From positions 1,550,001 to 1,614,000 of the forward strand of contig OZ242212.1 of assembly GCA_965206355.1 (NCBI GenBank): a stretch of 64,000 nucleotides of DNA, written 5' to 3'. Below, in pieces: positions 52,783-62,006 of the stretch; within the stretch, counting starts at the first letter, position 1; each line of letters opens with the position of its first letter. The DNA is from Spongiihabitans sp965206355. Its GTDB lineage: Bacteria > Pseudomonadota > Gammaproteobacteria > Arenicellales > Poriferihabitantaceae. The notes beneath the pieces were generated by a model. That model was not told the origin of the DNA. It did not search any database and was given only the letters and a program-made list of their open reading frames with translations. A program made the translations under genes and the position numbers.

Positions 52783-54867
52783 ATGACACAAACAAACATC
52801 CTCCAGTCCATTCTAAAGGACAGCAACTACAATTTATCGCTGTTCTCACATGAGGAAATTGAAGCGTTACGACAAAAGGTTTTCACCAAGGAAGCCAGAG
52901 GGAAAGAAGCTCCTTTTATAAATTGCGTCGTTAGAGATAAAAAAATTCAACTCAAACCTGAAGAGGTAGTCAGGCAGTTATATGCAACAAGGCTCATTGA
53001 GCAATATGGCTATCCTAAAAAGCGCTTAGCCTTTGAATATGCGGTCAATTTTGGACGGGAAAAGAAAAAAGCCGATATTGTCATTTTTGACAAAGACCGT
53101 GTTGATACTTCCTACATCATTGTTGAACTGAAAAAACCAAAACTCAAAGACGGAAAAGACCAACTTCGCTCCTATTGCAATGCCACTGGCGCGCCGATTG
53201 GCGTTTGGACCAATGGCGAAAAAATATCTCATTACCACCGCAAAGATCCGAATTATTTTGAAGACATCACCGATATTCCCAAGGTAAACCAAAGCCTCAA
53301 GGATATTCTCAGCGAACGATTTACGCTCAAAGACCTGATCATAAAAGACAAAATTGCCAATGAGCGAAAATCTTTAAAAGACATCATCTTAGAAATGGAG
53401 GATGAAGTTCTAGCCAATGCAGGAGTCGATGTCTTTGAAGAAGTTTTCAAACTTATTTTTACCAAGCTCTATGATGAGTATTTGAGCAAAAAGGACAAGG
53501 CCAATATAGAGTTTTATCTTGAGCAGAATTTAAACAATGATGAAAGAGGGGACTTTGACAGACTCAAGGAATCCCTTACTGATCTGAATGACAAGAAATT
53601 CCGTGTGATGGAGTTCAGAAACACCGGGCAAACCGATACTGAACTTAAAAACAAAATCCAGACGCTATTTAATGAGGCGAAAAGCCAGTGGTCAGGCGTT
53701 TTCCCCGAAGGCTCAGCCTTTGAGCTATCCGATAGTCACTTATCCGTATGTGTCTCCAGTTTGCAGGATGTCAAACTGTTCAACTCCAATCTGTTGGTTG
53801 TTGATGAAGCTTTTGAGTATCTAGTTAATAAATCTGCCAAAGGTGAAAAAGGCCAATACTTTACCCCGCGTCATGTGATTGATATGTGTGTGCAAATGCT
53901 CAACCCCAAGCGGGGCGAATACATGATTGATACCGCCTCGGGCAGTTGCGGTTTTCCTGTGCATACCATCTTCAAACTCACAGGGCATCTGTTTACCAAC
54001 GCCGAAATCCCTGATGAAGACAAACAGCACATACTCAAAGTCTTTGGTATCGATTTTGACGAAAAAACCGTTCGCGTGGCACGCACCCTTAATCTGATAG
54101 CAGGTGATGGTGAGACTAATGTACTGCACTTAAACGCTTTAGACTTTGAGCGCTGGACTGATAAAACTGGCGATGAGAAAAAGCAAATCAAAGCAGATGC
54201 AAAATGGATAAAAACTTATGGCAGAGGCTTTGAACGTCTGGAAAAACTACGAGCAGAAAAAGGAGAAAATCAAAGGTTTAACTTCGACTTGTTGATGGCA
54301 AACCCACCGTTTGCCGGAGACATCAAAGAAAGCCGCATCCTGCACCAGTATGAACTTGGGTTTAAAACCAATGGTAAGGCACAAACCAAAGTCGGACGCG
54401 ATATTCTGTTTATTGAGCGCAATCTGGACTTCATTAAACCCGGTGGACGCATGGCGATTGTGTTACCACAGGGTCGGTTCAATAACACATCCGATAAACA
54501 CATTCGTGAATTTATCGCCCAACATGGTCGCATTTTGGCGGTGGTGGGCTTGCACGGCAACACCTTCAAACCCCACACCGGCACTAAAACCAGCGTGTTG
54601 TTCGTGCAAAAGTGGCACGATGAACTCTGCCCCAAAGTCGATGACTACCCTATCTTTTTTGCCGTTTCTGAAAAAGGGGGTAAAGACAATTCAGGCGATT
54701 ATATCTATGTCAAAAACGGCAATGGTCAATACAAGCTGGATAAAAACGGACACCTAATCGTTGACCATGACCTGCATAACCATGATGGAATGCTAAAAGA
54801 CGGCATTGCCGAGGCATTTATTGATTGGGCTAATGGTGAAAAACTGTCGTTTTGGGGTGAGAGCTAA
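52783..54867 (+). CDS. Fused restriction nuclease - adenine methylase (BcgI-like RM subunit)
   Basis: The 694-residue protein has an HsdR-N-like PD-(D/E)xK nuclease domain (Asp98, Glu115, Lys117 in KADIVIFD and IIVELKKPK). A helical linker follows, then a type I N6-adenine methylase domain with GQYFTPRHVIDMCVQML, a variant SAM motif DTASGSCGF and the catalytic NPPF in LLMANPPFAG. There is no helicase domain. The S subunit follows 2 bp later. This RM+S arrangement resembles type IIB enzymes such as BcgI rather than classical HsdRMS. Confidence 0.85.
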   Translation: MTQTNILQSILKDSNYNLSLFSHEEIEALRQKVFTKEARGKEAPFINCVVRDKKIQLKPEEVVRQLYATRLIEQYGYPKKRLAFEYAVNFGREKKKADIVIFDKDRVDTSYIIVELKKPKLKDGKDQLRSYCNATGAPIGVWTNGEKISHYHRKDPNYFEDITDIPKVNQSLKDILSERFTLKDLIIKDKIANERKSLKDIILEMEDEVLANAGVDVFEEVFKLIFTKLYDEYLSKKDKANIEFYLEQNLNNDERGDFDRLKESLTDLNDKKFRVMEFRNTGQTDTELKNKIQTLFNEAKSQWSGVFPEGSAFELSDSHLSVCVSSLQDVKLFNSNLLVVDEAFEYLVNKSAKGEKGQYFTPRHVIDMCVQMLNPKRGEYMIDTASGSCGFPVHTIFKLTGHLFTNAEIPDEDKQHILKVFGIDFDEKTVRVARTLNLIAGDGETNVLHLNALDFERWTDKTGDEKKQIKADAKWIKTYGRGFERLEKLRAEKGENQRFNFDLLMANPPFAGDIKESRILHQYELGFKTNGKAQTKVGRDILFIERNLDFIKPGGRMAIVLPQGRFNNTSDKHIREFIAQHGRILAVVGLHGNTFKPHTGTKTSVLFVQKWHDELCPKVDDYPIFFAVSEKGGKDNSGDYIYVKNGNGQYKLDKNGHLIVDHDLHNHDGMLKDGIAEAFIDWANGEKLSFWGES

Positions 54868-54869
54868 GG

Positions 54870-56315
54870 ATGCAGGTTTCTATCAGAAACTTATCAGAAT
54901 CTACGCTACACCCTGATTATCGCTGGGATGGTGAATATCTTTGTTTTGAACCGTACAGGAATAAAAATATTAAATATATTCCAATAGGTGATGCTCTTAT
55001 ATCTTCTCAATATGGATTATCCATAGCAATGAATGAAGAAGGGAATGGAAGTAAAATCTATAGGATGAATGAAATTAGCAATATGATGTGCAATCGCAAC
55101 ATAATGAAATACGCACTTATCTACCCTGATGAAATTGCCAGTTATAAACTCAATGACAAAGATGTATTGTTTAATCGTACAAACTCTCAAGCATTTGTAG
55201 GAAGAACAGGAATTTTTAGGAAATTCTCTGAAGAAAATTTAGTTTTTGCATCATACCTTGTTCGAGTAGTTCCTGATCCTGAGATAATTACACCTGAATA
55301 CTTAACCACATTCCTCAACACAAAATATGGTGTTATTGATGTAAAGAGAAGGGCAAGAATTTCAATTAACCAATCAAATGTTAATGCTGAAGAATTAAAA
55401 CGAGTTGAAATACCATTAGTTGATAACAATTTTCAATTACAAATAACACAAGCATTTGATGAGGCTTTTAAATATATTCAAAAATCAGAAAAATTATTTT
55501 CAGAATCTGAAAAAATAGTTCTCACCGAACTCGGTCTAACCAACTGGAATCCCAAACACCAGCTAACCTTTATCAAGAATTGTTCCGATACTATCCAAGC
55601 CGAGCGCATAGACGCGGAATACTTCCAGCCAAAATATAATGACATCATAAACGCAATCAAAGCTTATAAGGGTGGTTGGGATGCCCTTGGAAATCTTGTT
55701 GATGTTAAAAAGAGTGTTGAAGTTGGAGGCGATGAATATCTCGATGAAGGCATCCCCTTTATCAGAGTCAGCAACATTAGTCTTTTTGAAATATCTGAGG
55801 AAAAATATATCTCGGAACAACTCTACGCTGAGCTAACACCAAAGGAACAAGGCATACCTTTTGAAATATCCAAGAACCATCAGCCACAGCAAGGAGAGAT
55901 ATTATTTAGCAAGGATGGTTCCCCGGGAATTGCCTACCACCTAAAAGATAGTCCTCAGAAAATGATCGTTTCTGGAGGCATACTGCGCCTCAAGAGCAAA
56001 ACAGACAAAGTAAGCAATGAATATCTCACCTTGGTATTAAATTCTGTTTTGACACAAGAACAGGTGAAACGCGATGTAGGCGGCTCTATCATATTGCATT
56101 GGCGACCCGATCAAGTGAAAGAAACAATCATTCCTATTTTATCTGATGCTAAACAGCAAGAAATCCAACAAAAAATCACAGAATCTTTTAACCTGCGAAA
56201 ACAATCTAAACATCTGCTGGAATGTGCTAAAAAAACGGTAGAAATTGCTATCGAGCAAGATCAACAAACTGCAATCAAGTGGCTGGAAGATAAAACCAAT
56301 GAAATGCAAATATAA
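54870..56315 (+). CDS. Restriction-modification specificity subunit (HsdS-like)
   Basis: The 481-residue protein has two target-recognition domains. The first lies around residues 35-190 (VLFNRTNSQAFVGRTGIF, VKRRARISINQSNVNAEEL) and the second around 270-420 (YLDEGIPFIRVSNISLF, GEILFSKDGSPGIAY, GGSIILHWRPDQVKETIIP). Each is followed by a conserved helix (QITQAFDEAFKYIQKSEKLF; QQKITESFNLRKQSKHLLEC). Together with the RM subunit it recognises a bipartite DNA site. Its last roughly 220 bp are duplicated at 56996-57216. Confidence 0.88.
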   Translation: MQVSIRNLSESTLHPDYRWDGEYLCFEPYRNKNIKYIPIGDALISSQYGLSIAMNEEGNGSKIYRMNEISNMMCNRNIMKYALIYPDEIASYKLNDKDVLFNRTNSQAFVGRTGIFRKFSEENLVFASYLVRVVPDPEIITPEYLTTFLNTKYGVIDVKRRARISINQSNVNAEELKRVEIPLVDNNFQLQITQAFDEAFKYIQKSEKLFSESEKIVLTELGLTNWNPKHQLTFIKNCSDTIQAERIDAEYFQPKYNDIINAIKAYKGGWDALGNLVDVKKSVEVGGDEYLDEGIPFIRVSNISLFEISEEKYISEQLYAELTPKEQGIPFEISKNHQPQQGEILFSKDGSPGIAYHLKDSPQKMIVSGGILRLKSKTDKVSNEYLTLVLNSVLTQEQVKRDVGGSIILHWRPDQVKETIIPILSDAKQQEIQQKITESFNLRKQSKHLLECAKKTVEIAIEQDQQTAIKWLEDKTNEMQI

Positions 56316-56378
56316 TCAGACGCTACACCAGACGGTAATTCTACAAGGTTCCATTCTTCCAGTGAGCTTACGCGTTAG
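56313..56378 (+). repeat. Degenerate attC site
   Basis: It begins TATAATCAGACGCTACACC and ends GTGAGCTTACGCGTTAGGA. The cores are recognisable (GTTAGGA at the 3' end) and the central arms GGTAATTCTAC and the following GGTTCCATTCTTCC are only weakly complementary. Low to moderate support. Confidence 0.55.
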
Positions 56379-56387
56379 GAATTAATA

Positions 56388-57011
56388 ATGAATTTCGTTA
56401 AAAAATCCGAAGAACTGGCAGCTTGGCTTCATAGCAATGTAGATGGAATTCTCGTTCCTAACCACGAGCGCGGTCGAGTCGTAGCAGGATGTTTCGACAT
56501 CGTACTTGAACATCAACGGGCAGTCGCAATACTAATAAAATACAAGTTATATGGATCAGCGTTTGCACTGGCGCGGTCCACGCACGAAGCTTATATCCGT
56601 GGTGTCTGGTTACGTCTCTGCGCATCTGAAAAACAGATTCAGGACTTTCTCAACGACAAGTTTAAACAGTCCTTTGATTCGCTAGTCTCAGACATAGAAA
56701 AACTAGATGGTTACTCGGGGGGTGTGCTATCAGCTGCTAAAAAAGCAGGTTGGAATTTACTCAATAGTTTTACCCACACTGGTTTCAATCAAGTAATTCG
56801 TCGAAATACTGATAAACACATTGAATCAAACTATACCGATGAAGACATTAGCGCAATCGTTAAATATGTAAACGCGAGCGCATTGCTCGCTGGCCTCGAG
56901 CTTACATTCTTATCTGAAAATATCGATCTTTCGTTGGAATTTTTGGAGAAAATAGAAGAGTATGCTGGAGCAAATCTCCAACAGGCCAATCAACCCGACC
57001 TGGCGACCTGA
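56388..57011 (+). CDS. Hypothetical helical protein (DUF6988/DUF5677-like), cassette gene
   Basis: The 207-residue all-helical protein has EHQRAVAILIKYKLYGSAFA followed by LARSTHEAYIRGVWL and LLNSFTHTGFNQV. This pattern recurs in uncharacterised proteins annotated DUF5677/DUF6988, some of them in defence islands. The last five or so codons read into the duplicated hsdS tail, so the native C-terminus may have been replaced. Function unknown. Confidence 0.65.
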   Translation: MNFVKKSEELAAWLHSNVDGILVPNHERGRVVAGCFDIVLEHQRAVAILIKYKLYGSAFALARSTHEAYIRGVWLRLCASEKQIQDFLNDKFKQSFDSLVSDIEKLDGYSGGVLSAAKKAGWNLLNSFTHTGFNQVIRRNTDKHIESNYTDEDISAIVKYVNASALLAGLELTFLSENIDLSLEFLEKIEEYAGANLQQANQPDLAT

Positions 57012-57216
57012 CCAAGTAAAGCAAACAGTGATTCCTATTTTATCTGATGAAAAACAGCTCGAAATCCAGCAAAAAGTCACCGAGTCTTTTAACCTGCGAA
57101 AACAATCTAAACACCTGCTGGAATGTGCAAAAAAAGCAGTAGAAATAGCAATAGAGCAAGACGAAAAGACCGCTATAAAGTGGCTGGAAAATGAAACCAA
57201 TGAAATGCAAATATAA
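56962..57216 (+). pseudogene. Duplicated 3' end of hsdS
   Basis: From about 56996 the sequence repeats the last roughly 220 bp of the S gene, encoding TWRPDQVKQTVIPILSDEKQ and RKQSKHLLECAKKAVEIAIE, and the same final NEMQI and stop. An 84-codon ORF from ATG 56962 spans it. The copies are clearly diverged at synonymous positions. It may be a fossil of an alternative S gene or a site for recombination with hsdS. Confidence 0.8.
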
Positions 57217-57283
57217 CAAGGCGCTGCGCCCGGGCGGCAACTCTGCTACGCTCCATTACCGCCGGTGAGCTTGGTCGTTAGAT
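57211..57283 (+). repeat. attC site after the hsdS tail
   Basis: It begins ATATAACAAGGCGCTGCGCC and ends GTGAGCTTGGTCGTTAGATC. It is closely related to the site at 26403 and is likewise followed by a palindromic mini-cassette. Confidence 0.85.
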
Positions 57284-57456
57284 CGGATCGCTCGCTTCGC
57301 GAGCGATCCGATCTAACGGCAGCCGACAATGAGTATTGTCTTTGTGAGACTACGACGCTTCGCGCTCCGTCTCACAAAGACAATCAACGAGAAATTTTTA
57401 AATGAATTTACAGGTCATCTCATGCTAAAAAATTCCGTTATTATCAGTTGCCGTTA
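57277..57456. repeat. Gene-less mini-cassette with element E8
   Basis: The palindrome at 57277-57317 is perfect, with a TTC loop in place of TCC. E8 (57314-57456) has arms TAACGGCAGCCGACAAT and ATTATCAGTTGCCGTTA and several internal substitutions. Its position after an attC matches E2 and E3. Confidence 0.78.
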
Positions 57457-57479
57457 GGCAATATGTAATACTGAGCTAA

Positions 57480-57690
57480 ACGATTCCGTCGAAGATCAAA
57501 GAACTAATATCGAAACTTGAAAAGCGGGCTTTAAGAACCGTGAGGTGTAGGACACCACAGAAATTTTGTTCATCCGCATTCATGACTAAGCGACCGATAA
57601 CAATATCAGGTAAAATGGGAGCGGTAACGCAAAGCATTACCAGATTAAAGCTGTTCAAGTCGCTATCCAGGAGATCGACAATGAAAGATA
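57480..57690 (+). pseudogene. hicA toxin pseudogene
   Basis: Fragments of a HicA toxin appear in shifting frames: PSKIKELISKLEK, then GHHRNFVHP (the catalytic histidine segment), then KRPITISGKMG, then KHYQIKAVQVAIQEID ending at the hicB start. At least three frameshifts separate them, so no toxin can be made. Confidence 0.8.
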
Positions 57691-57875
57691 GCGCGCGTTA
57701 TATAAAAATTATGGAATGGTCTGAAAAAGATCAATGTTTTGTCGGCAGTTCACCGGGATTATTCTGGGGTGGATGCCAAGGGGACGATGAAAGAAAAGTA
57801 TTTGAAGAATTACAGCAAATCGTCGCAGAAACCATCGACACTTATCATAAAGAGAGACCTTTGCACGGAAGATGA
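57681..57875 (+). pseudogene. hicB: hicB antitoxin, truncated by a MITE
   Basis: From ATG 57681 the sequence encodes a HicB-type partner: MKDSARYIKIMEWSEKDQCF, GSSPGLFWGGCQGDDERKVF, EELQQIVAETIDTYHKE. The last residues (RPLHGR) come from the MITE inserted at 57852. Beyond the MITE the original frame would have continued with GHHLPPNFWSG. The short HicB domain is nearly complete, so some DNA binding could remain. Confidence 0.8.
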
Positions 57876-57992
57876 TTTCGCTTTCAGGCAAGGCAAAAAC
57901 GCACGGAATGAGGGAGTTTATGCTTATAAATGACCGATTGAGTACGATTTTAACGCAGCATGCAGGTGAAATGGCTTCCGTGCAAAGGTCTC
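57852..57992. mobile_element. MITE copy 2
   Basis: The ends are GAGACCTTTGCACGG and CCGTGCAAAGGTCTC; it is in the opposite orientation to copies 1 and 3. It interrupts the 3' end of hicB. The flanks share only AAA, so the 5-bp duplication seen for the other two copies is not intact here. Confidence 0.88.
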
Positions 57993-58053
57993 AAAGAAGG
58001 GCATCACTTACCTCCCAACTTCTGGTCAGGACATGGCAACTCTACTGCAAAAT

Positions 58054-58125
58054 GTTGCCTAATCAATCAATGCAGCGGACACCAAACTTGCACGCTCGTT
58101 TGCGCTGCTGATCTCAAACGTTATA
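58054..58125 (+). repeat. attC site
   Basis: It begins TTGCCTAATCAATCAATGC and ends GATCTCAAACGTTATAT. The arms AATGCAGCGGACACC and the later GCGCTGCTGAT pair, and the cores CCTAAT/CGTTATA fit loosely. Confidence 0.75.
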
Positions 58126-58148
58126 TATTTATCTGCAAAGGCTATTAA

Positions 58149-58406
58149 ATGAAATCCATAATAATCGGTTTTATATTTGGTGTTATATTACCTATATTCG
58201 CTGTATTTGTTGGCCTCCAAGGACCCCCATCACTAGCAAATATGCTGTTGTTTCCAACTTCTGTGATGAGTAGTATTTTTGATCAGCCGTATGGTGATCT
58301 ACCAAAATACATTCGTGTTGGATTACTTGTTTTTTCTGGTGTTTTTTGGGCATTGATTTTTTGGTTAATAACATGGACCAAGAATAAATTCTCCGATCAA
58401 CGCTAA
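58149..58406 (+). CDS. Small two-helix membrane protein, last cassette gene
   Basis: The 85-residue protein has two hydrophobic helices (IIIGFIFGVILPIFAVFVGL and VGLLVFSGVFWALIFWLITW). A Gly/Pro-containing loop (LQGPPS... FDQPYGDLP) lies between them. Family not recognised. It follows an attC; no attC is visible downstream, so the array probably ends here. Confidence 0.65.
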   Translation: MKSIIIGFIFGVILPIFAVFVGLQGPPSLANMLLFPTSVMSSIFDQPYGDLPKYIRVGLLVFSGVFWALIFWLITWTKNKFSDQR

Positions 58407-58669
58407 CCAGTTGCTATTCAAAAAAATGGAGAATTATGGACACCACAAAAATACGCAAAAACCACGGTTGTCTATTCTCACATTCTCATTCTCCATTCTC
58501 CATTCTCCACTCTCAAGACCGTGTAGAATTGGAAATGTCCATGCGGTATGATTGACAAATCACGCGGATACCTCGATTAGTACGTCTCGTACTGGGGCAT
58601 TATTTTTTCTGTTCATTAACCGCCTTTGCTAATGTCATTCTCAACCAATTGTTGAGTATTAGAGGTTGA
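58407..58669. other. Intergenic region between array and clpB
   Basis: There is no gene. It contains a short CATTCTC/CATTCTCC direct-repeat cluster (58479-58514). A hairpin AGTACG-TCT-CGTACT (58578-58592) is followed by a T-run, which could be a weak terminator. Confidence 0.5.
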
Positions 58670-58697
58670 TTGAATAACAGCAAGTTACCCCCATTTA
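58668..58697 (+). promoter_or_regulatory. Sigma-32-like heat-shock promoter of clpB
   Basis: The -35 element GATTGAA (around 58668-58675) is followed by a 13-bp spacer and the -10 element CCCCATTT (58689-58696). This fits the sigma-32 consensus CTTGAA...CCCCATNT. It sits about 36 bp upstream of the clpB ATG, as expected for this heat-shock gene. Confidence 0.65.
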
Positions 58698-58732
58698 AGC
58701 GACATTAGTTTCTTAAATGACCGAGGTAATTC

Positions 58733-61312
58733 ATGCGAATAGAGAAGTTGACCGCAAAGCTCCAGTTAGCACTGGCAGATGCGCAAAGTTTGGCCGTCGG
58801 GCACAATCATCAATTTATTGAACCGCTTCACCTAATGCTGGCACTGTTACAGCAAGATGGGGGTAGCGTGCGTTCTTTGCTGATGCAAAGCAATGTCAAT
58901 ATCAAGCCGTTATGCTCGGCGTTGCAGGGGGCGCTGGATCGCCTGCCCACTGTTGAAGGCAATCAGGGTGAGGTGCATATTTCTAATGATCTGGGCAAAC
59001 TGCTTAATGTCGCTGATAAATTGGCGCAACAGCGCAACGATCAGTTTATTGCCAGTGAGCTGTTTGTGCTGGCAGCCATCAGTGATAAAGGTAATTTAGG
59101 GAAATTACTGGGTGATGCCGGAGCGTCAAAAAACATCGTTGAGAAGGCTATCGAAAACATGCGCGGCGGGCAGTCGGTGGACAGCGAGAATGCCGAGCAA
59201 CAACGTCAGGCACTGCAAAAATACACGATTGACGTTAGCGCAATGGCAGAGCAGGGGAAACTTGATCCGGTTATTGGTCGGGATGATGAAATTCGCCGTG
59301 CTATTCGGGTATTGCAACGCCGCACAAAAAATAATCCGGTATTGATTGGGGAACCCGGTGTCGGTAAAACGGCAATCATTGAAGGGCTGGCACAGAGAAT
59401 TATCAATGGTGAAGTGCCGGATGGGGTAAAAAACAAGCGGGTGCTGTCCCTTGACCTGAGTGCGCTTCTGGCGGGTGCGAAATTTCGCGGTGAATTTGAA
59501 GAACGATTGAAAGCCGTGCTCAAGGATATTTCCAAACAAGAAGGGCAGATTATTCTGTTTATTGACGAGTTACACAGCATGGTTGGCGCTGGCAAGGCGG
59601 AAGGGGCACTGGATGCGGGCAATATGCTGAAACCGGCACTTGCCAGAGGCGAATTGCATTGTGTTGGCGCGACCACGTTGGACGAGTATCGAAAATATAT
59701 CGAAAAAGATGCCGCCCTTGAACGGCGTTTCCAGAAAGTACGGGTTGATGAGCCCAGCGTTGCAGATACCATTGCCATTCTGCGTGGTTTGAAAGAACGT
59801 TACGAGGTTCATCATGGGGTTGATATTACCGATCCGGCGATTGTCGCGGCGGCAACATTATCACATCGTTACATTAGCGATCGAAACCTGCCAGATAAGG
59901 CGATTGATTTGGTGGATGAAGCAGCCAGTCGCATCAGAATGGAAATCGACTCCAAACCGGAAGTGATGGATCGGCTTGATCGAAAAATTATCCAGTTAAA
60001 AATTGAACGTGAAGCACTGAACAAAGAAAGCGATCAGGCATCCACCAAACGATTGGCTGATCTTGAAGCCGATATTGAAAAACTGAGCAAGGAATATGCC
60101 GATTTTAAGGAAATATGGAATGCGGAAAAATCTGCTGTCCACAGTAGTCAGCATATCAAGGAGGCATTGGAGCGGGCACGGCTTGAGCTTGAAGCGGCGT
60201 ACCGTGCGGGTGATCTTGCTGGTATGTCGGAACTCCAATATGGTCGCATTCCCGAACTGGAAAAACAAATTGCGACTGATGATACGGAGAGTCAGGAAAT
60301 GACCTTGTTACGCAGTCGCGTTGGTGGTGATGAAATCGCTGAAGTGGTGGCTAGATGGACGGGTATTCCCGTGTCGAAGATGCTGGAAGGTGAAAAGCAG
60401 AAACTGTTACAGATGGAGCAGAACCTACATAAACGAGTCATCGGTCAGGATGAAGCCATCAATGCTGTCGCCAATGCAATCCGGCGTTCCCGAGCAGGTC
60501 TTGCCGATCCAAACCGACCTTGTGGCTCGTTCTTGTTTCTGGGTCCAACTGGAGTCGGAAAAACCGAACTGAGCAAGGCTCTGGCAGAGTTTATGTTCGA
60601 CAGCGAGGACGCTTTGTTGCGAATTGATATGTCGGAATTTATGGAAAAACATGCGGTGGCACGTCTGATTGGAGCACCCCCCGGATATGTTGGCTATGAA
60701 GAAGGGGGCTATTTAACCGAATTGGTAAGACGCCGACCTTACTCGGTGATTTTGCTCGATGAGGTAGAAAAAGCGCATGCCGATGTATTCAATGTCTTGT
60801 TACAAGTGCTGGATGACGGTCGCTTAACCGATGGTCAGGGGCGTACCGTGGACTTTAAAAATACGGTCATTGTCATGACCTCCAATCTTGGTTCACAAAC
60901 CATTCAGGAGATGGCTGATCAGGATAATTACGCGGCAATGAAAAACCGGCTGTTGCAGATTGTTGGTACGCACTTTCGTCCGGAATTTCTTAATCGCATT
61001 GATGATATGGTTGTCTTCCATCCTCTGCAACGAGAACAAATCAGGGACATTGCCAAGATCCAGATTCAGCATCTCGCTGATCGCCTCGGACAACGGGATA
61101 TAAAGTTGGAGGTTTCGATGGCAGCGTTGGATAAACTGGCAGAGATTGGTTTTGATCCGGTTTATGGTGCGCGTCCGTTGAAGCGGGCAATCCAGACACA
61201 GCTTGAGAATCGGTTAGCACATGAACTTTTGAATGGTAATTATGTGGGTGGCGATGTCATTGGCGTTACGGTTGATAATAATGAGCTGGCTTTTGGTACT
61301 GTTGCTCAATAA
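58733..61312 (+). CDS. clpB: ATP-dependent disaggregase ClpB
   Basis: The 859-residue AAA+ chaperone pulls polypeptides out of aggregates with DnaK. The N-domain (MRIEKLTAKLQLALADAQSL) is followed by NBD1 with Walker A GEPGVGKTA and FIDELHSMVGAGKAEG. A coiled-coil middle domain lies at about residues 405-530. NBD2 has Walker A GPTGVGKTE and ILLDEVEKAHADVFNVLLQV. Length matches E. coli ClpB. A GAGG ribosome site precedes ATG 58733. Confidence 0.98.
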   Translation: MRIEKLTAKLQLALADAQSLAVGHNHQFIEPLHLMLALLQQDGGSVRSLLMQSNVNIKPLCSALQGALDRLPTVEGNQGEVHISNDLGKLLNVADKLAQQRNDQFIASELFVLAAISDKGNLGKLLGDAGASKNIVEKAIENMRGGQSVDSENAEQQRQALQKYTIDVSAMAEQGKLDPVIGRDDEIRRAIRVLQRRTKNNPVLIGEPGVGKTAIIEGLAQRIINGEVPDGVKNKRVLSLDLSALLAGAKFRGEFEERLKAVLKDISKQEGQIILFIDELHSMVGAGKAEGALDAGNMLKPALARGELHCVGATTLDEYRKYIEKDAALERRFQKVRVDEPSVADTIAILRGLKERYEVHHGVDITDPAIVAAATLSHRYISDRNLPDKAIDLVDEAASRIRMEIDSKPEVMDRLDRKIIQLKIEREALNKESDQASTKRLADLEADIEKLSKEYADFKEIWNAEKSAVHSSQHIKEALERARLELEAAYRAGDLAGMSELQYGRIPELEKQIATDDTESQEMTLLRSRVGGDEIAEVVARWTGIPVSKMLEGEKQKLLQMEQNLHKRVIGQDEAINAVANAIRRSRAGLADPNRPCGSFLFLGPTGVGKTELSKALAEFMFDSEDALLRIDMSEFMEKHAVARLIGAPPGYVGYEEGGYLTELVRRRPYSVILLDEVEKAHADVFNVLLQVLDDGRLTDGQGRTVDFKNTVIVMTSNLGSQTIQEMADQDNYAAMKNRLLQIVGTHFRPEFLNRIDDMVVFHPLQREQIRDIAKIQIQHLADRLGQRDIKLEVSMAALDKLAEIGFDPVYGARPLKRAIQTQLENRLAHELLNGNYVGGDVIGVTVDNNELAFGTVAQ

Positions 61313-61388
61313 CGTATGGTGTCTGTTTGGGTTCAGATATGTGAGAGTTGTGTTATGGTTAGGGAAACCAACATAGTCATAAATCACC

Positions 61389-62006
61389 ATGCCACTCGAA
61401 AAAAACCTCGCATCTGCATCTGCCCGCCACCCATCTGGTTGGCTGATGATAATAGCCGTATTCGCTATTGTTGTTATCACGGGTTGTACATCGGCACCAC
61501 CTAAGCGACCGGATAATGCCTGTCACATTTTCAAGGAAAAATCCAAGTGGTACAAGCATACATCCCGTGCGGTAAAAAAGTGGAAAGTAGATGGGTCGGT
61601 GTTGCTCGCCATCATGCGACAGGAATCGGGGTTTAACGCCAATGCCAAGCCGAAACGCAAACGCTTTCTGGGCATTCCATTGAAACGCCCGTCGTCGGCA
61701 TTCGGTTATGCACAGGCACTGGATGGCACTTGGAATTTGTATCGCAAGAGTGCGCACAACTTCATAGCACAACGTGACAATTTCTCTGATGCGATAGATT
61801 TCATCGGTTGGTACGTCGCGCAGACACGCAGACGATTAAACATTGTCCCACGCGATGGCTATCGCAATTATCTCGCCTACCACGAAGGCTGGGGCGGATA
61901 CGCACGCGCCACCTATAAAAGAAAAAAATGGTTGTTGTCAGTGGCAAAACGGGTGAACACGCAGGCGAACCGCTATCGCACACAACTCAGGCGTTGTGGT
62001 TTGTGA
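61389..62006 (+). CDS. Lytic transglycosylase (SLT domain) lipoprotein
   Basis: The 205-residue protein has a lipoprotein signal sequence ending in the lipobox VITGC (Cys33). The SLT domain has the catalytic Glu in IMRQESGFN, then SSAFGYAQALDGTWNLY and NYLAYHEGWGGYARATY. It would cleave peptidoglycan glycan strands at the outer membrane's inner face. Relatives are EmtA/MltC-like. The C-terminus is very basic. Confidence 0.88.
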   Translation: MPLEKNLASASARHPSGWLMIIAVFAIVVITGCTSAPPKRPDNACHIFKEKSKWYKHTSRAVKKWKVDGSVLLAIMRQESGFNANAKPKRKRFLGIPLKRPSSAFGYAQALDGTWNLYRKSAHNFIAQRDNFSDAIDFIGWYVAQTRRRLNIVPRDGYRNYLAYHEGWGGYARATYKRKKWLLSVAKRVNTQANRYRTQLRRCGL

